NCBI RefSeq assembly: GCF_000009265.1
Contig: NC_008383.1
Coordinates: 83,464 to 147,463 of the forward strand
Length of the DNA: 64,000 nt
Direction of reading: 5' to 3'
From: Rhizobium johnstonii 3841
Lineage (GTDB): Bacteria; Pseudomonadota; Alphaproteobacteria; Rhizobiales; Rhizobiaceae
Position 1 is the stretch's first letter. Each line of letters starts with the position of its first letter. Position numbers and translations under genes: made by a program. The notes beneath the pieces are model-generated. The model was given only the letters and a program-made list of their open reading frames with translations. It did not search any database and had not been told where the DNA came from. Positions 17,042 through 27,200 of this stretch are shown here, in pieces.

Positions 17042-18178
17042 CTATTCGTCGTCGGGAGTCTGCGGTTTGACTGCCGCCAGAAGGCATTCCTCGCAGTCGT
17101 TCCTGAACCTCGTCGCCTGCAGGTGCTTGCCGTATTCCTCTCGAGTTTTTTCACCCGCAATGACCTGCTCCGATGTCACCCCATCCGGATCGCCCAGTAT
17201 TGTCGCAAGAGCCATCCGGAATATTGCGGCCGGGAAGGACAGGATCAACGTCCCGTTTTTGAGTCGGAAGTCCTCTGGTTCGACGGCATTTCCATGAAGG
17301 AAGTTGTTCCTCAGGTCATTCATCTTCATATAGAGCGCATTCGCGAGCCGGAGGTCGAAGGTCTTTCCGCCGCCGAAGTCAGCCGAATGTGTCTCCTCCC
17401 TCGCCATCTCGCTCTGCCATGGAATGGACTTCAGCAGGTCGAGCACCCTCTGACGGGTCGCCTTGCCGGTCGCTCCGGGATGCACGAGGATCTCGAACGC
17501 GCTGACCCACAGGGACAGGACGCGACCGTAGTCGTAGAAGGATTCGGTGGAACCGGTAGGAGACGACAGGCGCATCGCGGACGCAGCCATTTTCAGAGAC
17601 CGTAGAATAGCGCGCGACGTCCAATCGTTGTGCCCGTCGATGAACCGGGACTTCCATAGCGCGAGGAGCTGCTTGAAGAACCGGGGATGCGCCGGCTCGT
17701 TTCCGACGTCCTGGACCGGAACGGCCGCCGACGCCGCGCCGCGGAACTTGTCGAGTTCGTGGATTGCCCACAGCGCGGCGTTACCGGCGACGAGTCTCTT
17801 GCCCTGCGGGTCGATCATCCACGGGTAGATCTCGAAGGCATCGGTATGAAACGGGCCGACGTTCCTGCGCCATGTCACCGCCCTCACTCTGGCATCAAGC
17901 ACGACACAGGCGACAACTATATCCATGAAGCTCGAAATTGCCTCCGAGTTCGGGCGATCCGGATAGGCATCCGATCTCACCAGCAGGCTCGGTCTTAGCC
18001 GCTGACCGTGGTTGCCTTCGAATTTCGAGAGAAAGGTCTGGAGGTTTGGACCGTTGGCGAGGGCATCTAGGAAGCGATCATCCTGGAAGCCCACCAGCGC
18101 CATGTGCTCGCCTGCAAAGACGTCCGACATCATGTTAATGTTCGGCAGGACACCAAGCGCGGTCCACTTCAGTGCCAT
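17042..18178 (-). CDS. Uncharacterised protein with HEPN-like motif
   Basis: 378 residues of unknown function. The C-terminal third has LSLWVSAFEILVHPG and, about 75 residues later, MNDLRNNFLHGNAV, the R-x(4)-H arrangement of HEPN/Apea-like RNase domains. The first two thirds match nothing that I recognise. The start at 18178 (MALKWTAL) is chosen because AGGAGA stands 7 bases upstream; in-frame starts reach back to 18397 without support. It begins 267 bases from the divergent DUF488 gene. An RNase or abortive-infection role is only an inference. Confidence 0.6.
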   Translation of the reverse strand: MALKWTALGVLPNINMMSDVFAGEHMALVGFQDDRFLDALANGPNLQTFLSKFEGNHGQRLRPSLLVRSDAYPDRPNSEAISSFMDIVVACVVLDARVRAVTWRRNVGPFHTDAFEIYPWMIDPQGKRLVAGNAALWAIHELDKFRGAASAAVPVQDVGNEPAHPRFFKQLLALWKSRFIDGHNDWTSRAILRSLKMAASAMRLSSPTGSTESFYDYGRVLSLWVSAFEILVHPGATGKATRQRVLDLLKSIPWQSEMAREETHSADFGGGKTFDLRLANALYMKMNDLRNNFLHGNAVEPEDFRLKNGTLILSFPAAIFRMALATILGDPDGVTSEQVIAGEKTREEYGKHLQATRFRNDCEECLLAAVKPQTPDDE

Positions 18179-18445
18179 CTCCATCTCTCCTGTAACGTTT
18201 AGCGACCGGGAAGGTACAAGGCTGGCCAAGATTCCTGCAAACGCGCGATGCGGGCCGTCCACAGAAACTCGGGCTAGAAGGTCTTCGGCATTGCAAGTCA
18301 ATAGCGGCGGCCAGGTTACCCGCCCTTGCGGAAATCGGCGTTTCCCTCTGGCGGCCCCCTCCCCGATGCAGTATCGAGGCGCGTTCGCGCTAGGCAAGCG
18401 TCAGGCCAGCGACGCTCGCTATCACGAGCGAAGAAGGAGCATCGC

Positions 18446-18934
18446 ATGAAGACAGTCTACACCATCGGCTACGAGGGCACCGACATCGAGCGTTTCGTGA
18501 AGACGCTGACCGCCGTCGGAATCGAAGCGGTAGCAGATGTCCGGGCAGTTCCCCTGTCACGCAAGAAGGGATTCTCCAAGAACGCTTTGCGGGAGCATCT
18601 TGAAAAAGCCGGCATCAAGTATCTCGCGATGCAGCAGCTTGGCGATCCGAAAGAAGGCCGTGAAGCGGCGAAGGCGGGCGACTACGATCGGTTCCGCTCG
18701 ATCTATTCCGGGCATGTTGACCTTCCCGAAGTAGCCGCGGCAATTGAAGAGCTCGCGACCGCCTCCGAGGAGCAGGCGGTCTGCCTCCTCTGCTTCGAAC
18801 GCGATCCGAAAACCTGCCACCGATTCATAGTCGGCGAACGCATGGGCGCTTTCGGATACGAGATGACGCATCTCTTCGGCGACGATCCTGCACGGTACAT
18901 CCGAAACCAGGACCGGCTTCCGAAGCGGTCGTAG
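18446..18934 (+). CDS. DUF488 family protein
   Basis: 162 residues. IGYEGTDIERFVKTL at the start, VADVRAVPLSRKKGFSK near residue 35 and the Cys motif CLLCFERDPKTCHRFIVGE near residue 118 are the diagnostic blocks of DUF488. The function of this family is unknown; its conserved Arg/Cys/His positions look catalytic or metal-binding. Start at 18446 follows AAGGAG by 7 bases; the longer frame back to 18326 is rejected. Its 3' end is 8 bases from the convergent unknown gene, and a HEPN-like gene diverges from its 5' end, so it may be part of a mobile or defence cassette. Confidence 0.85.
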   Translation: MKTVYTIGYEGTDIERFVKTLTAVGIEAVADVRAVPLSRKKGFSKNALREHLEKAGIKYLAMQQLGDPKEGREAAKAGDYDRFRSIYSGHVDLPEVAAAIEELATASEEQAVCLLCFERDPKTCHRFIVGERMGAFGYEMTHLFGDDPARYIRNQDRLPKRS

Positions 18935-18942
18935 CTCTTTAG

Positions 18943-19752
18943 CTATAGCAGCAGCCCCTGGGCAAGATGTGGCGGATAGATGAGGCTGATGATCAACCAC
19001 TGGTCCTGAAACCGGTGCTGGTTGCCCATGAGAAACATCAGGTCCTTCGCTGGAATCTTATTTTCGAGTTGGTCCCGGAAGTATTTTTCCCAGTCGGCTC
19101 CATGGGAGCGATGACAGTTCAAATAGAGAGCACCCACCTCCCAGTCCACAAGCTTGTGCCTGAACATTTTCGCGCCTGGACCTTCGCCGCACTGGTAGCG
19201 GTAGTAAAAGTCGAAGGGAAGCTTCTGCAGGGTCCTGATCGATGGCTTGTCTTCATCATCGAAGAGACCGCCCTGCTTTTGCTCTTGCACTAGCTTCGCC
19301 AGTTCCTCTTCGGTCCATTCGGGATTCGAGACTGGCTCGATATCCAGACCAAGGATCCGCGCCGGCTTCAACATGGCGAGCGACATACCGCTGGCCCGCT
19401 GCTCGGCATCTATCTTATCGAAATGATCGTAGACATGGATGGGCGAGATCAGGTGTCTTCGTTCGGCCCAATCCTTGCCCGGCTGAACGACGGCTTCGCC
19501 TTCGATCGTGTCGACCTTGATGGTCAAGCTTTCCTGCCGATGATCTTTGCGCGCTTTTTCAACCTTCGCACGGATCCACTGCCACTTCTTAAACTGTTGA
19601 CCCGTGGCAATAAGACGAAAAGGAACCGGGAAGAGGCGGACCAGCTTGCCACTCTCGTCCATCCCAGCAACACACGTCGTCTCCGCATACTTTCCGCTCG
19701 GCGACGGGTAGGTCTTGCAGAGAATAAGAATTCGAGCATCGACGACGGCCAT
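18943..19752 (-). CDS. Uncharacterised protein convergent with DUF488
   Basis: 269 residues, soluble, charged, no signal peptide or membrane segment. It starts MAVVDARILILCKTYPSPSG and includes LVRLFPVPFRLI and a C-terminal block PAKDLMFLMGNQHRFQDQW. Start ATG at 19752 has GGAGAG 5 bases upstream. I do not recognise the family. It ends 8 bases from the DUF488 stop, tail to tail. Its compact neighbourhood (HEPN-like, DUF488, GIY-YIG) suggests a role in DNA or RNA processing, but nothing in the sequence proves it. Confidence 0.6.
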   Translation of the reverse strand: MAVVDARILILCKTYPSPSGKYAETTCVAGMDESGKLVRLFPVPFRLIATGQQFKKWQWIRAKVEKARKDHRQESLTIKVDTIEGEAVVQPGKDWAERRHLISPIHVYDHFDKIDAEQRASGMSLAMLKPARILGLDIEPVSNPEWTEEELAKLVQEQKQGGLFDDEDKPSIRTLQKLPFDFYYRYQCGEGPGAKMFRHKLVDWEVGALYLNCHRSHGADWEKYFRDQLENKIPAKDLMFLMGNQHRFQDQWLIISLIYPPHLAQGLLL

Positions 19753-20229
19753 GGATCTCTCCGGGGCGAATCAACCCAGCTTCAAGGAGTTGCGCAATAG
19801 CGCCTGTAGCCAGTGCATTGGTCAATCCTGCGTTGCTTCGATCTGAGCTAGAACGCACAACCTTGTGTCTATGCGCCCGTGGCCACGCCCAACCGCGTAG
19901 GCTTTTTTGTTTGACGAGATCGATTAAGAAGGAGACGGCCTCGGCCCTCTTGAAGCGATGGTCATCGACTGGCCCCGATCCGCCCCAACGATGCGTCAAG
20001 GAGGCTCCGCCAAAAAGACTGGGAGTCTTCGACGGCTTGAGGGAATATGTCTCGGACGACCAGGCAGCAGCCTGAAGCGGAACGCCCCCGCCGGGCGCAG
20101 TCGGTCCCGGCTTCCACTGACCGGCGCTATGCTAAGCCTCCTGCGGCTGCGCTACTTCCGGCAGTGCCGTGTCGAGAATTCCCGAAATCCCGGCCGAGCG
20201 GCCGTCGCTATGCTGATTTCTCCGATGTT
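19753..20229. other. Stretch without a supported gene
   Basis: 477 bases between two leftward genes. Short frames exist on both strands (for example 19818-20075 plus and the upstream part of 19589-19999 minus), but none has a good ribosome site and recognisable composition together. It probably holds the promoter of the 269-residue gene and decayed sequence. Confidence 0.5.
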
Positions 20230-20877
20230 CTACATTTTTTGTCCCGGATCTCGGCCTAACGCCGGTTGACCCGGGCCGGCTATGGCTTCGAGCGCAGTGG
20301 CGCCGCGGATATTCCACGGAAGCGAGTATTTCTCGATCAATCCGAGTTCAAGGCCCGCACTTCCGTTGACCGGCAGGCCATTCCATTCGAGATCCGGAGG
20401 CATGGCTATGGAGATCTCAATGGCCTCAGGGCCTGACAGCTCTGCCATGATGATGGCTTCGAGGCGCTGGTTGGTTCGCTGCGAGATCCCCGGGCGCCCA
20501 TATGAATAGAGCCTGCCCGCGAGCCCTTTTGTTGCGACGCCGACATAGAGCGCGACGCCGGCTTTTACGAAGGCATAGACACCCTTGGACTTCGGCGCAG
20601 GCGTTTCGACAGCAAGGCTGTCCCCCGAGATGATCCAGCGTCCGACCCGTGTAAAGCCGCCGCTGATCAGGATGTCGGTCGTGAGCGCGGGTTTGCTTTG
20701 TGGGCGCGTTTCCGGTCGACCGATGGGGGACGGCTTGGTCGCCGCTTCCAACGTCCGACGGGGACCGGCATTGATGACATTGTAGGCATGCTGATAGCGG
20801 ATCCCCAATCGAGCAGCGATGTCCGCCGCCTTCAGGCCATCCGCCGCTAATGAGCGTATCTGATCTGCTTTTGTCAT
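20230..20877 (-). CDS. GIY-YIG nuclease-like protein with N-terminal helix-turn-helix
   Basis: 215 residues. The N-terminus (MTKADQIRSLAADGLKAADI then AARLGIRYQHAYNVI) looks like a resolvase-type helix-turn-helix. After a Pro-rich linker a GIY-YIG-like domain follows: KGVYAFVKAGVALYVGVA near residue 100 and GLAGRLYSYGRPG, with the metal-binding Glu probably in GLELGLIEKYSLPWN. The start ATG at 20877 is 1 base after the repaired stop of the upstream GIY-YIG gene. The raw frame runs on into that gene only because of a frameshift there. A sequence-specific nuclease is likely; its target is unknown. Confidence 0.65.
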   Translation of the reverse strand: MTKADQIRSLAADGLKAADIAARLGIRYQHAYNVINAGPRRTLEAATKPSPIGRPETRPQSKPALTTDILISGGFTRVGRWIISGDSLAVETPAPKSKGVYAFVKAGVALYVGVATKGLAGRLYSYGRPGISQRTNQRLEAIIMAELSGPEAIEISIAMPPDLEWNGLPVNGSAGLELGLIEKYSLPWNIRGATALEAIAGPGQPALGRDPGQKM

Positions 20878-20878
20878 G

Positions 20879-21708
20879 TCAGTTCCTGTTAAGGCCCATT
20901 TCCCGGCTCTGCAGCTTGTCCTTCCAGCGTCGTTCGAGCTCCCCGAGGTCCGCGATCGTCGCGGTCGAGCCGACCGTTTAAGGATCGATAGCTGGTAGTC
21001 GCTGGCGTCGCGACTCTTAAGCCCGACATTACCGCCGTGGCCCGTTGCAAAGTATTCGCGCCACCTGCCGATGAAGCCGTCGACACCCGACGCCATGCCG
21101 ACATATTGCTCGCGCGTTCTCGGGCAGGTCAGAAGATAGATGCCGCTCGTCGCAGACAGAGGTGCCTGCCAGGTCGCGGGAAGGCTCTCGATATCGGAGA
21201 GATTGGCGATAAAGGCCGCAAAGCCGGGGAATGGAGGATCGCCTAGAGTTCGCCGCAGTTCGATTAGGCGCTTCGCCTTACCGTCACCGCGCTGGATCCA
21301 GGACCTATAGCTATCGCCCCAGTCGATCCAGAGCCGGCCGGCGTATTCGGAAAGCGAAGGCAGGCGATCAACTTCGTAAACGTTGCAGCTTCCGGCGGGC
21401 TCTATGCCGCCGGTGATCGGGTGCTGGCGATCGGCCGGCAATGGGCCGAGAAGCCGGGCTGCGTATAGCCCAACGAACAACGTTTCCCGCTCGGGAATGC
21501 CGACAAAAGAGGCCCAGTAGGTCGCGCGCAGTTTCGGCTCACTGGCGAAGGATTGGGTCGCCTGGTATGCCTCGAAGCGTTCGCGATGGTCACGCCATAA
21601 AGCATAGGGTGTCGGGAACCCGGCATGCCGGTTGTCCTGATGTCGAAGCAGCCGGACCGTGCTTCGTTCAATTCCCGCCAGGTCCAACATGTTTCCGAAT
21701 GCCAGCAT
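20879..21708 (-). pseudogene. GIY-YIG nuclease family gene with a single-base frameshift
   Basis: Starts at 21708 after GGAGGTGAGG with good spacing. About 190 residues of unknown N-terminal domain are followed by SGIYLLTCPRTREQYVGMAS and GRWREYFATGHGGN, a GIY-YIG core, then DYQLSILKR. Near 20974-20976 the frame breaks. Reading one base over restores STATIADLGELERRWKDKLQ and a natural end LNRN followed by TGA at 20879-20881, with Glu and Lys at expected family positions. Loss of one G in a GGG run explains it. It is either a real mutation or a sequencing error; the protein would otherwise be about 276 residues. Confidence 0.7.
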
Positions 21709-22084
21709 TGTTCGCCCTCACCTCCTCCATGACATGGCTTATCGTCGAGCGGTTTGCAAACACATGCGTGTGCATACACGCCTCTCCCTTTCGTCTGTGA
21801 AGGACATCCGCAAATGTCCCGAATGTCTGGCTTGTACGCGGCTGAGTGTCCAACTCCATTCGAATTCGGCTGTGGCTGGGCGGCACCATTCGGAAGCACG
21901 CCAAACCCGCTCTCTTGCGATGGCGTCCTGGCCCAGATCCGGATCTTCCACGATCAACCCGCAAGGGGTCCGCTAGCAAGCTGCGGCCACTCGGGCTGCA
22001 CCCTCGCGGTGATCGCGCCCGTCCCAGGGCCTCTTGAGGAGCCATCGAGCGGGAATTGGCCCGCTCCCAAATGGAGCCTCTCAC
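21709..22084. other. Intergenic stretch between divergent genes
   Basis: 376 bases between the leftward GIY-YIG gene and the rightward plasmid backbone genes. It should hold both promoters. I see no convincing gene, hairpin terminator or RNA. Base composition is less GC-rich in 21740-21860 than on either side, consistent with promoter DNA. Confidence 0.45.
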
Positions 22085-22261
22085 ATGTCGCACGATCTTT
22101 CTCTCGCACAGTCCCACGCCTTCCAGCTCTCCCGCGACCTGATGGTCCCCGTCACCGTCTTCGAAGTCGACGGGGAGTATGGCGTCCTGCCCTCTGACGA
22201 GATCGACGCCGATGATGACCTTTCGGTCATCCATGAATTTCATCCGTGGCCGGCTCACTGA
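22085..22261 (+). CDS. Small acidic protein of unknown function
   Basis: 58 residues, MSHDLSLAQSHAFQLSRDLM then a Val/Glu-rich part ending EFHPWPAH. The start at 22085 is chosen over 22034 because composition and the Met-Ser start fit a short conserved plasmid protein; the ribosome site is weak. It precedes the toprim gene by 190 bases. I do not know the function. The codon use fits its neighbours. Confidence 0.5.
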   Translation: MSHDLSLAQSHAFQLSRDLMVPVTVFEVDGEYGVLPSDEIDADDDLSVIHEFHPWPAH

Positions 22262-22326
22262 GCCGGCAATTGCCGTTCCGAGTGCCGCTGGCGACCTATC
22301 GGCGGCAAGGGAAGCTTCGCCGCGGG

Positions 22327-22344
22327 CGGTGCAACCTTGCACCT
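22327..22344. promoter_or_regulatory. tra-box-like palindrome upstream of the toprim gene
   Basis: 18 bases reading CGGTGCAACCTTGCACCT. The arms GGTGCAA and TTGCACC are identical to those of the tra box near oriT (42892-42909), and the spacing of 2 central bases is the same. It lies 108 bases before the toprim gene and inside a larger GGGAAGC...GCTTCCC inverted repeat, so an RNA hairpin is the alternative reading. Confidence 0.45.
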
Positions 22345-22451
22345 TGCTTCCCGCGCCCTTGCCCCCTCTGCTCTTCGCGGCGGCTGGAAGATGTCCCGCC
22401 GATCATGCGGGGAGTTAAATTGAGGAACGATCGCAGGCGATCGGAAAAATC

Positions 22452-23420
22452 ATGAAAAGAGAAGAAATCGAGAAACTACGCGAGGCGGTGAGTTGTGCTG
22501 CCGTCCTCGAACAGGCTGGGTTCGCGGTCGATGTGAAGGAAAGCACGCGCCGGGCGGTGAAGTTTCGTCGCGGAGCGGAAATCATCATCGTCACCCACGA
22601 AGGTCGCGGCTGGTTTGATCCCTTGAGCGACGACAAAGGCGACGTTTTCGCTCTTACTTGCTTGCTTCAGCATTTAGGATTTTCAGAGGCTGTCGACCGT
22701 GTTGGCGATCTCATCGGCTTCACAGCTGCACCCGTCATCTGGAAGAAGCCGCCGTCCAAGGTCGAGCCTGCGGATATTCTGACACGATGGCAAGGTCGCG
22801 GTCTTCCAGCTACTGGATCCGGCGTCTGGAGGTATCTCTGCTGGTCGCGTGCGATCCCGATCTCCATCCTGCGCTCGGCCATCAATCAAGGGATCGTTCG
22901 AGAAGGTCCATTCGGCAGCATGTGGGCCGCCCATAGCGATGGCGCCGGATTGGTGGTTGGATGGGAAGAGCGCGGACCTGACTGGCGCGGCTTTTCGACG
23001 GGTGGCAGCAAAGTTCTGTTTCGCCTGGGTGCGCCTGACGCTCTCCGTCTCTGCGTGACGGAGGCTGCCATCGACGCGATGAGCCTCGCCACGATCGAAG
23101 ATCTGCAGGACGGAAGTCTTTACCTCAGTACCGGTGGCGGATGGTCGCCCAGAACCGAAGCGGCGCTGGTCGACCTTCTCGCTTGCCCTGGCACTCACCT
23201 CGTCTGTGCCACCGATGCCAATAGCCAAGGCGATGCGTTCGCACGTCGTCTTCAGGCACTGGCCGCACAGGTCGATCGCCCTTCGGTCCGTCTCCGGCCG
23301 CCGGCGGAGGATTGGAATGAAGTCCTGCAGGAGAGAAGGAGAGAGAAATTGAAGAGCGAAGGAAGAGAGAGGCGTGCCGCATCGCCGCCGACCGCATCAA
23401 GGGAGGCTTCGCCCGGCTAA
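22452..23420 (+). CDS. DUF3991 and toprim domain protein (plasmid primase-like)
   Basis: 322 residues. The N-terminal part (about 1-110) is a CHC2/zinc-less primase-like region; ILTRWQGRGLPATGSGVWRY to VLFRLG (about 110-195) is a DUF3991 block. The toprim domain follows, with the acidic motif LCVTEAAIDAMSLA near residue 200 and the D-x-N/D pattern in CATDANSQGDAFA near 255. Such proteins act on DNA, often as plasmid primase or repair factors in recipients. It is the first large gene of the backbone block and runs towards the DUF1419 and methylase-helicase genes. The C-terminal tail is rich in Arg/Glu. Confidence 0.8.
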   Translation: MKREEIEKLREAVSCAAVLEQAGFAVDVKESTRRAVKFRRGAEIIIVTHEGRGWFDPLSDDKGDVFALTCLLQHLGFSEAVDRVGDLIGFTAAPVIWKKPPSKVEPADILTRWQGRGLPATGSGVWRYLCWSRAIPISILRSAINQGIVREGPFGSMWAAHSDGAGLVVGWEERGPDWRGFSTGGSKVLFRLGAPDALRLCVTEAAIDAMSLATIEDLQDGSLYLSTGGGWSPRTEAALVDLLACPGTHLVCATDANSQGDAFARRLQALAAQVDRPSVRLRPPAEDWNEVLQERRREKLKSEGRERRAASPPTASREASPG

Positions 23421-23536
23421 AGCCGGCCCTTGACGCGGCCGATCGGGATGCCGGCGGCCCGGAAGGTGTCATGAGGGACTAAAACAGAGGTGATGGAGTG
23501 GCCATCGCCAGGTCCCGAAACCTGAAGGAGCCAGAG

Positions 23537-24139
23537 ATGAACACCCCTGCCCCCATCCGCAAGATTTTCGAGGGCGTCGCAACGCGCCCGCAAATGTTCC
23601 GGCTTTTCGATCGCCATAGTCAGCGCCCCGACCGGTGGCGGAGCGATGCTGCTCCGCTTTACAGCGGAGAATGGTTCGAACTTGATGAGGCACTCTACGA
23701 TTACATGCTCAATATCCTGCCGCCATTGTGGATGTGCGGGCCGATCTTCGCGTTGCGCGAATTCCTAACGGGCTCGACCACCAGCATCTTCCTTGCGCTG
23801 CGGATCGACGGAAAGCCTCGGTACTTCCACGGCTATTGCGACCTGTCCGATCCCACTTCGGTCGAGACGATGCGGGCGACGATCTTCGAGCGCGAAACCC
23901 AGCCGGTTCACGCCATGTCCCGTGAAGAGCTACTAGAACATATCTGGAGCAGCACTACGAATGCCTATCGCGGCTATGCCGGCGATCGGTTTCCACCGGT
24001 GATGCAGGGGCAGCGCATGGTCATGCTGTGGAGCGGCACCAATGGCACGCTTCTGAAGCTGCTGGACGACCTTACCGATGATGAGACCGCCGCCAAACTG
24101 CCCGTTCATATGCGGCATCTGCCTGACATCGCGGCCTAG
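23537..24139 (+). CDS. DUF1419-like protein
   Basis: 200 residues. Conserved-looking blocks are MFRLFDRHSQ near residue 20, YDYMLNILPPLWMCGPIFAL near 55-75 and REFLTGSTTSIFLALRIDGK. I read it as a DUF1419 family member, a group found on rhizobial plasmids with unknown role. Start at 23537 follows GAAGGAG by 6 bases; the longer frame to 23498 lacks support. It lies 116 bases after the toprim gene and 90 bases before the methylase-helicase gene, the same strand, so probably one transcription unit. Confidence 0.65.
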   Translation: MNTPAPIRKIFEGVATRPQMFRLFDRHSQRPDRWRSDAAPLYSGEWFELDEALYDYMLNILPPLWMCGPIFALREFLTGSTTSIFLALRIDGKPRYFHGYCDLSDPTSVETMRATIFERETQPVHAMSREELLEHIWSSTTNAYRGYAGDRFPPVMQGQRMVMLWSGTNGTLLKLLDDLTDDETAAKLPVHMRHLPDIAA

Positions 24140-24229
24140 GCGTCATCAATCCCTTCAATCCATCAGGCGCTTCCAGCCCGCTATTGCGGCGGGCGAGCGA
24201 TGGCGCGCATCCGAAAAGGAAAACTCCCG

Positions 24230-27200
24230 ATGAGCAACGATCCTTTCACTCTCGACATGTTCGGTAGCTCTGCGCTCTCTTCAGGCCTTGCGCTAGGTGT
24301 CACCGCATTTGGCGGCTTCGACACAGTGGCGGCCAATGACGACGATCCCGATCCCACTCCGCCGGCGCCCGCCCCGGCTTTGCCAGTTGTGACTTCGGCG
24401 GCGTGCCCGAACAGTCAGCGCCAGAATTTCTATCTGGACGGCGACCGCGGTCTCGGTGCCTCATGGAAGGATCGTGCTCGCGTCAACGTGGCGGCAATCC
24501 TGGTCACGGAGGGCATAGTGAAGCAGGAGCGGCCGGCGACCGCCAAGGAGCAGGCACAGATGGTCCGCTTCACTGGCTTCGGTGCTGGCGAGCTTGCCAA
24601 TGGCATGTTCCGCCGGCCGGGCGAGGTCGATTTTTGTGATGGCTGGGACGCGCTCGGTTCTTCGCTCGAAACCGCCGTGTCGGAGGCTGATTATGCCTCG
24701 CTTGCCCGCTGCACCCAATATGCCCATTTCACGCCGGAACTGATCGTCCGGGCGATCTGGGCTGGGATCCAGCGTCTCGGCTGGCGCGGGGGCCGGGTGC
24801 TTGAGCCCGGTATCGGGACAGGGCTCTTCCCTGCCCTCATCCCACCAGAGTACCGCGACACCGCCTATGTCACCGGGATCGAGCTCGATCCGGTCACGGC
24901 GCGCATCGTGCGCCTTCTTCAGCCGCGGTCTCGCATCATTGAAGGCGACTTCGCCCGCACGGATCTGGCGCCGATCTACGATCTCGCCATCGGCAATCCG
25001 CCCTTTTCCGATCGCACCGTCCGCTCCGACCGGGCCTACCGGTCGCTTGGCTTGCGGCTCCACGATTATTTCATTGCGCGCTCGATCGACTTGTTGAAGC
25101 CGGGCGCACTGGCCGCCTTCGTCACCTCGCATGGCACGTTGGACAAGGCCGCGACGACCGCACGCGAGCATATCGCCAAAACCGCCGACCTGATCGCGGC
25201 GATCCGCCTGCCAGAAGGCAGCTTTCGGCGCGACGCCGGCACCGATGTCGTCGTTGACATCCTCTTCTTCCGCAAGCGCAAGGCAGGAGAACCGGAAGGC
25301 GATCAGATCTGGCTTGATGTTGATGAGGTGCGGCCTGCTGTCGACGATGAGGGTGCGATCCGCGTGAACCGCTGGTTTGCACGCCATCCCGACTTCGTGC
25401 TCGGCACCCATGCCCTCACCTCTGGGCCGTTTGGCGAGACGTACACCTGCGTCGCCCGCGACGGAGCCGATCTCGACACCATCCTCGACGCCGCCATCGA
25501 ACTTCTTCCGGCCGACGTCTATGACGGCGAGCCGACCCCGATTGATATCGATCTGGAAGATGAGCTCGCCGAGATCGTCGACCTCAGGCCGAAGGATAGC
25601 CCGGTCCGCGAAGGCAGCTTCTTCGTTGACCGGGCGAAGGGGCTGATGCAGATGCTCGACGGCACGGCGGTAGCGGTGACCGTCCGGAAGGGCCGCCCCG
25701 GTGACGGGATCTCTGAAAAGCATGTTCGGATCATCTCGAAACTGGTCCCGATCCGCGATGCCGTCCGTGAGATACTGAAGGCCCAGGAGACGGACCGGCC
25801 GTGGCGCGACCTGCAGGTGCGGCTCCGCCTCGCCTGGTCGGCATTCGTCCGCGACTTCGGTCCGATCAACCACACAACCGTCTCGATCCAGGAGGATCCA
25901 GAGACCGGCGAGGTGAAGGAGACCCATCGTCAGCCGAACTTGTTGCCCTTCCGCGATGATCCCGATTGCTGGCTGGTTGCATCGATCGAGGACTATGATC
26001 TGGAGACCGACACGGCGAAGCCGGGTCCGATCTTCGCCACCCGTGTGATCGCTCCGCCGATGTCGCCTGTCATCACCAATGCTGCTGATGCGCTGGCGGT
26101 CGTACTCAACGAGCGCGGCCATGTCGATGTCGATCATATCGCCGAACTCCTCCATCGCGAAATCTCCGCAGTCATCGATGACCTCCGTGACACGGTGTTT
26201 CAAGATCCGGCTGATGGTTCCTGGAAGACTGCCGATGCCTATCTCTCCGGATCGGTCCGCACCAAGCTGGCGGCCGCGCAGGCAGCAGCGGAACTTGATC
26301 CGGTCTACGAGCGCAATGTTCGTGCCCTTCAGGCGGTCCAACCGGCCGACCTGCGTCCGTCGGACATCACGGCACGCCTCGGCGCGCCTTGGATCCCGGC
26401 CGCGGATGTCGTCGCCTTCGTCAAGGAAAGGATGGAAAGCGATATCCGCATCCACCACATGCCGGAGCTTAGCTCCTGGACGGTGGAAGCGCGCCAGCTC
26501 GGCTATTCTGCAGCCGGCACATCCGAATGGGGCACGGGCCGCCGGCATGCCGGCGAGCTGCTCGCCGATGCGTTAAACAGCCGCGTCCCGCAGATCTTCG
26601 ATGTGTTCAAGGATGTCGATGGCGAGCGCCGGGTGCTGAACGTCGTCGATACCGAGGCGGCGCGCGACAAGTTGCAGAAGATCAAGCAGGCGTTTCAAGA
26701 CTGGGTTTGGACCGATCCGGACCGCACCGACCGGTTGGCCCGCGATTACAACGACCGCTTCAACAACATTGCGCCACGCAAATTCGACGGCTCCCATCTG
26801 AAACTTCCCGGCGCCTCTGGCGCCTTCGTTCTTTATGGGCACCAGAAACGCGGCATCTGGCGGATCATCGCCGATGGCTCGACCTATCTCGCCCACGCCG
26901 TCGGCGCCGGCAAGACCATGACGATGGCGGCCGCGATCATGGAGCAACGCCGGCTGGGGCTGATCGCCAAGGCGATGCTGGTTGTCCCCGGCCATTGCCT
27001 GGCGCAGGCGGCGCGCGAATTCCTGGCTCTTTACCCCAACGCGCGCATTCTCGTGGCCGACGAGACCAATTTCACCAAGGACAAGCGCGCTCGCTTCCTG
27101 TCGCGGGCAGCGACCGCCACTTGGGACGCGATCATCATCACCCATTCGGCGTTTCGCTTCATCGCCGTGCCGTCGGCCTTCGAGCAGGAGATGATCCAGG

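Noticed and set aside
19589..19999. 136-residue minus-strand frame overlapping the start of the 269-residue gene
   Set aside because: Its second half lies in a shifted frame inside the 269-residue gene, and there is no good ribosome site or recognised motif. Some decayed coding sequence remains possible.
24461..26548. 695-residue open frame on the minus strand
   Set aside because: It is antisense to the methylase-helicase gene, which has clear motifs. Long antisense frames are expected in GC-rich DNA with strong codon bias.
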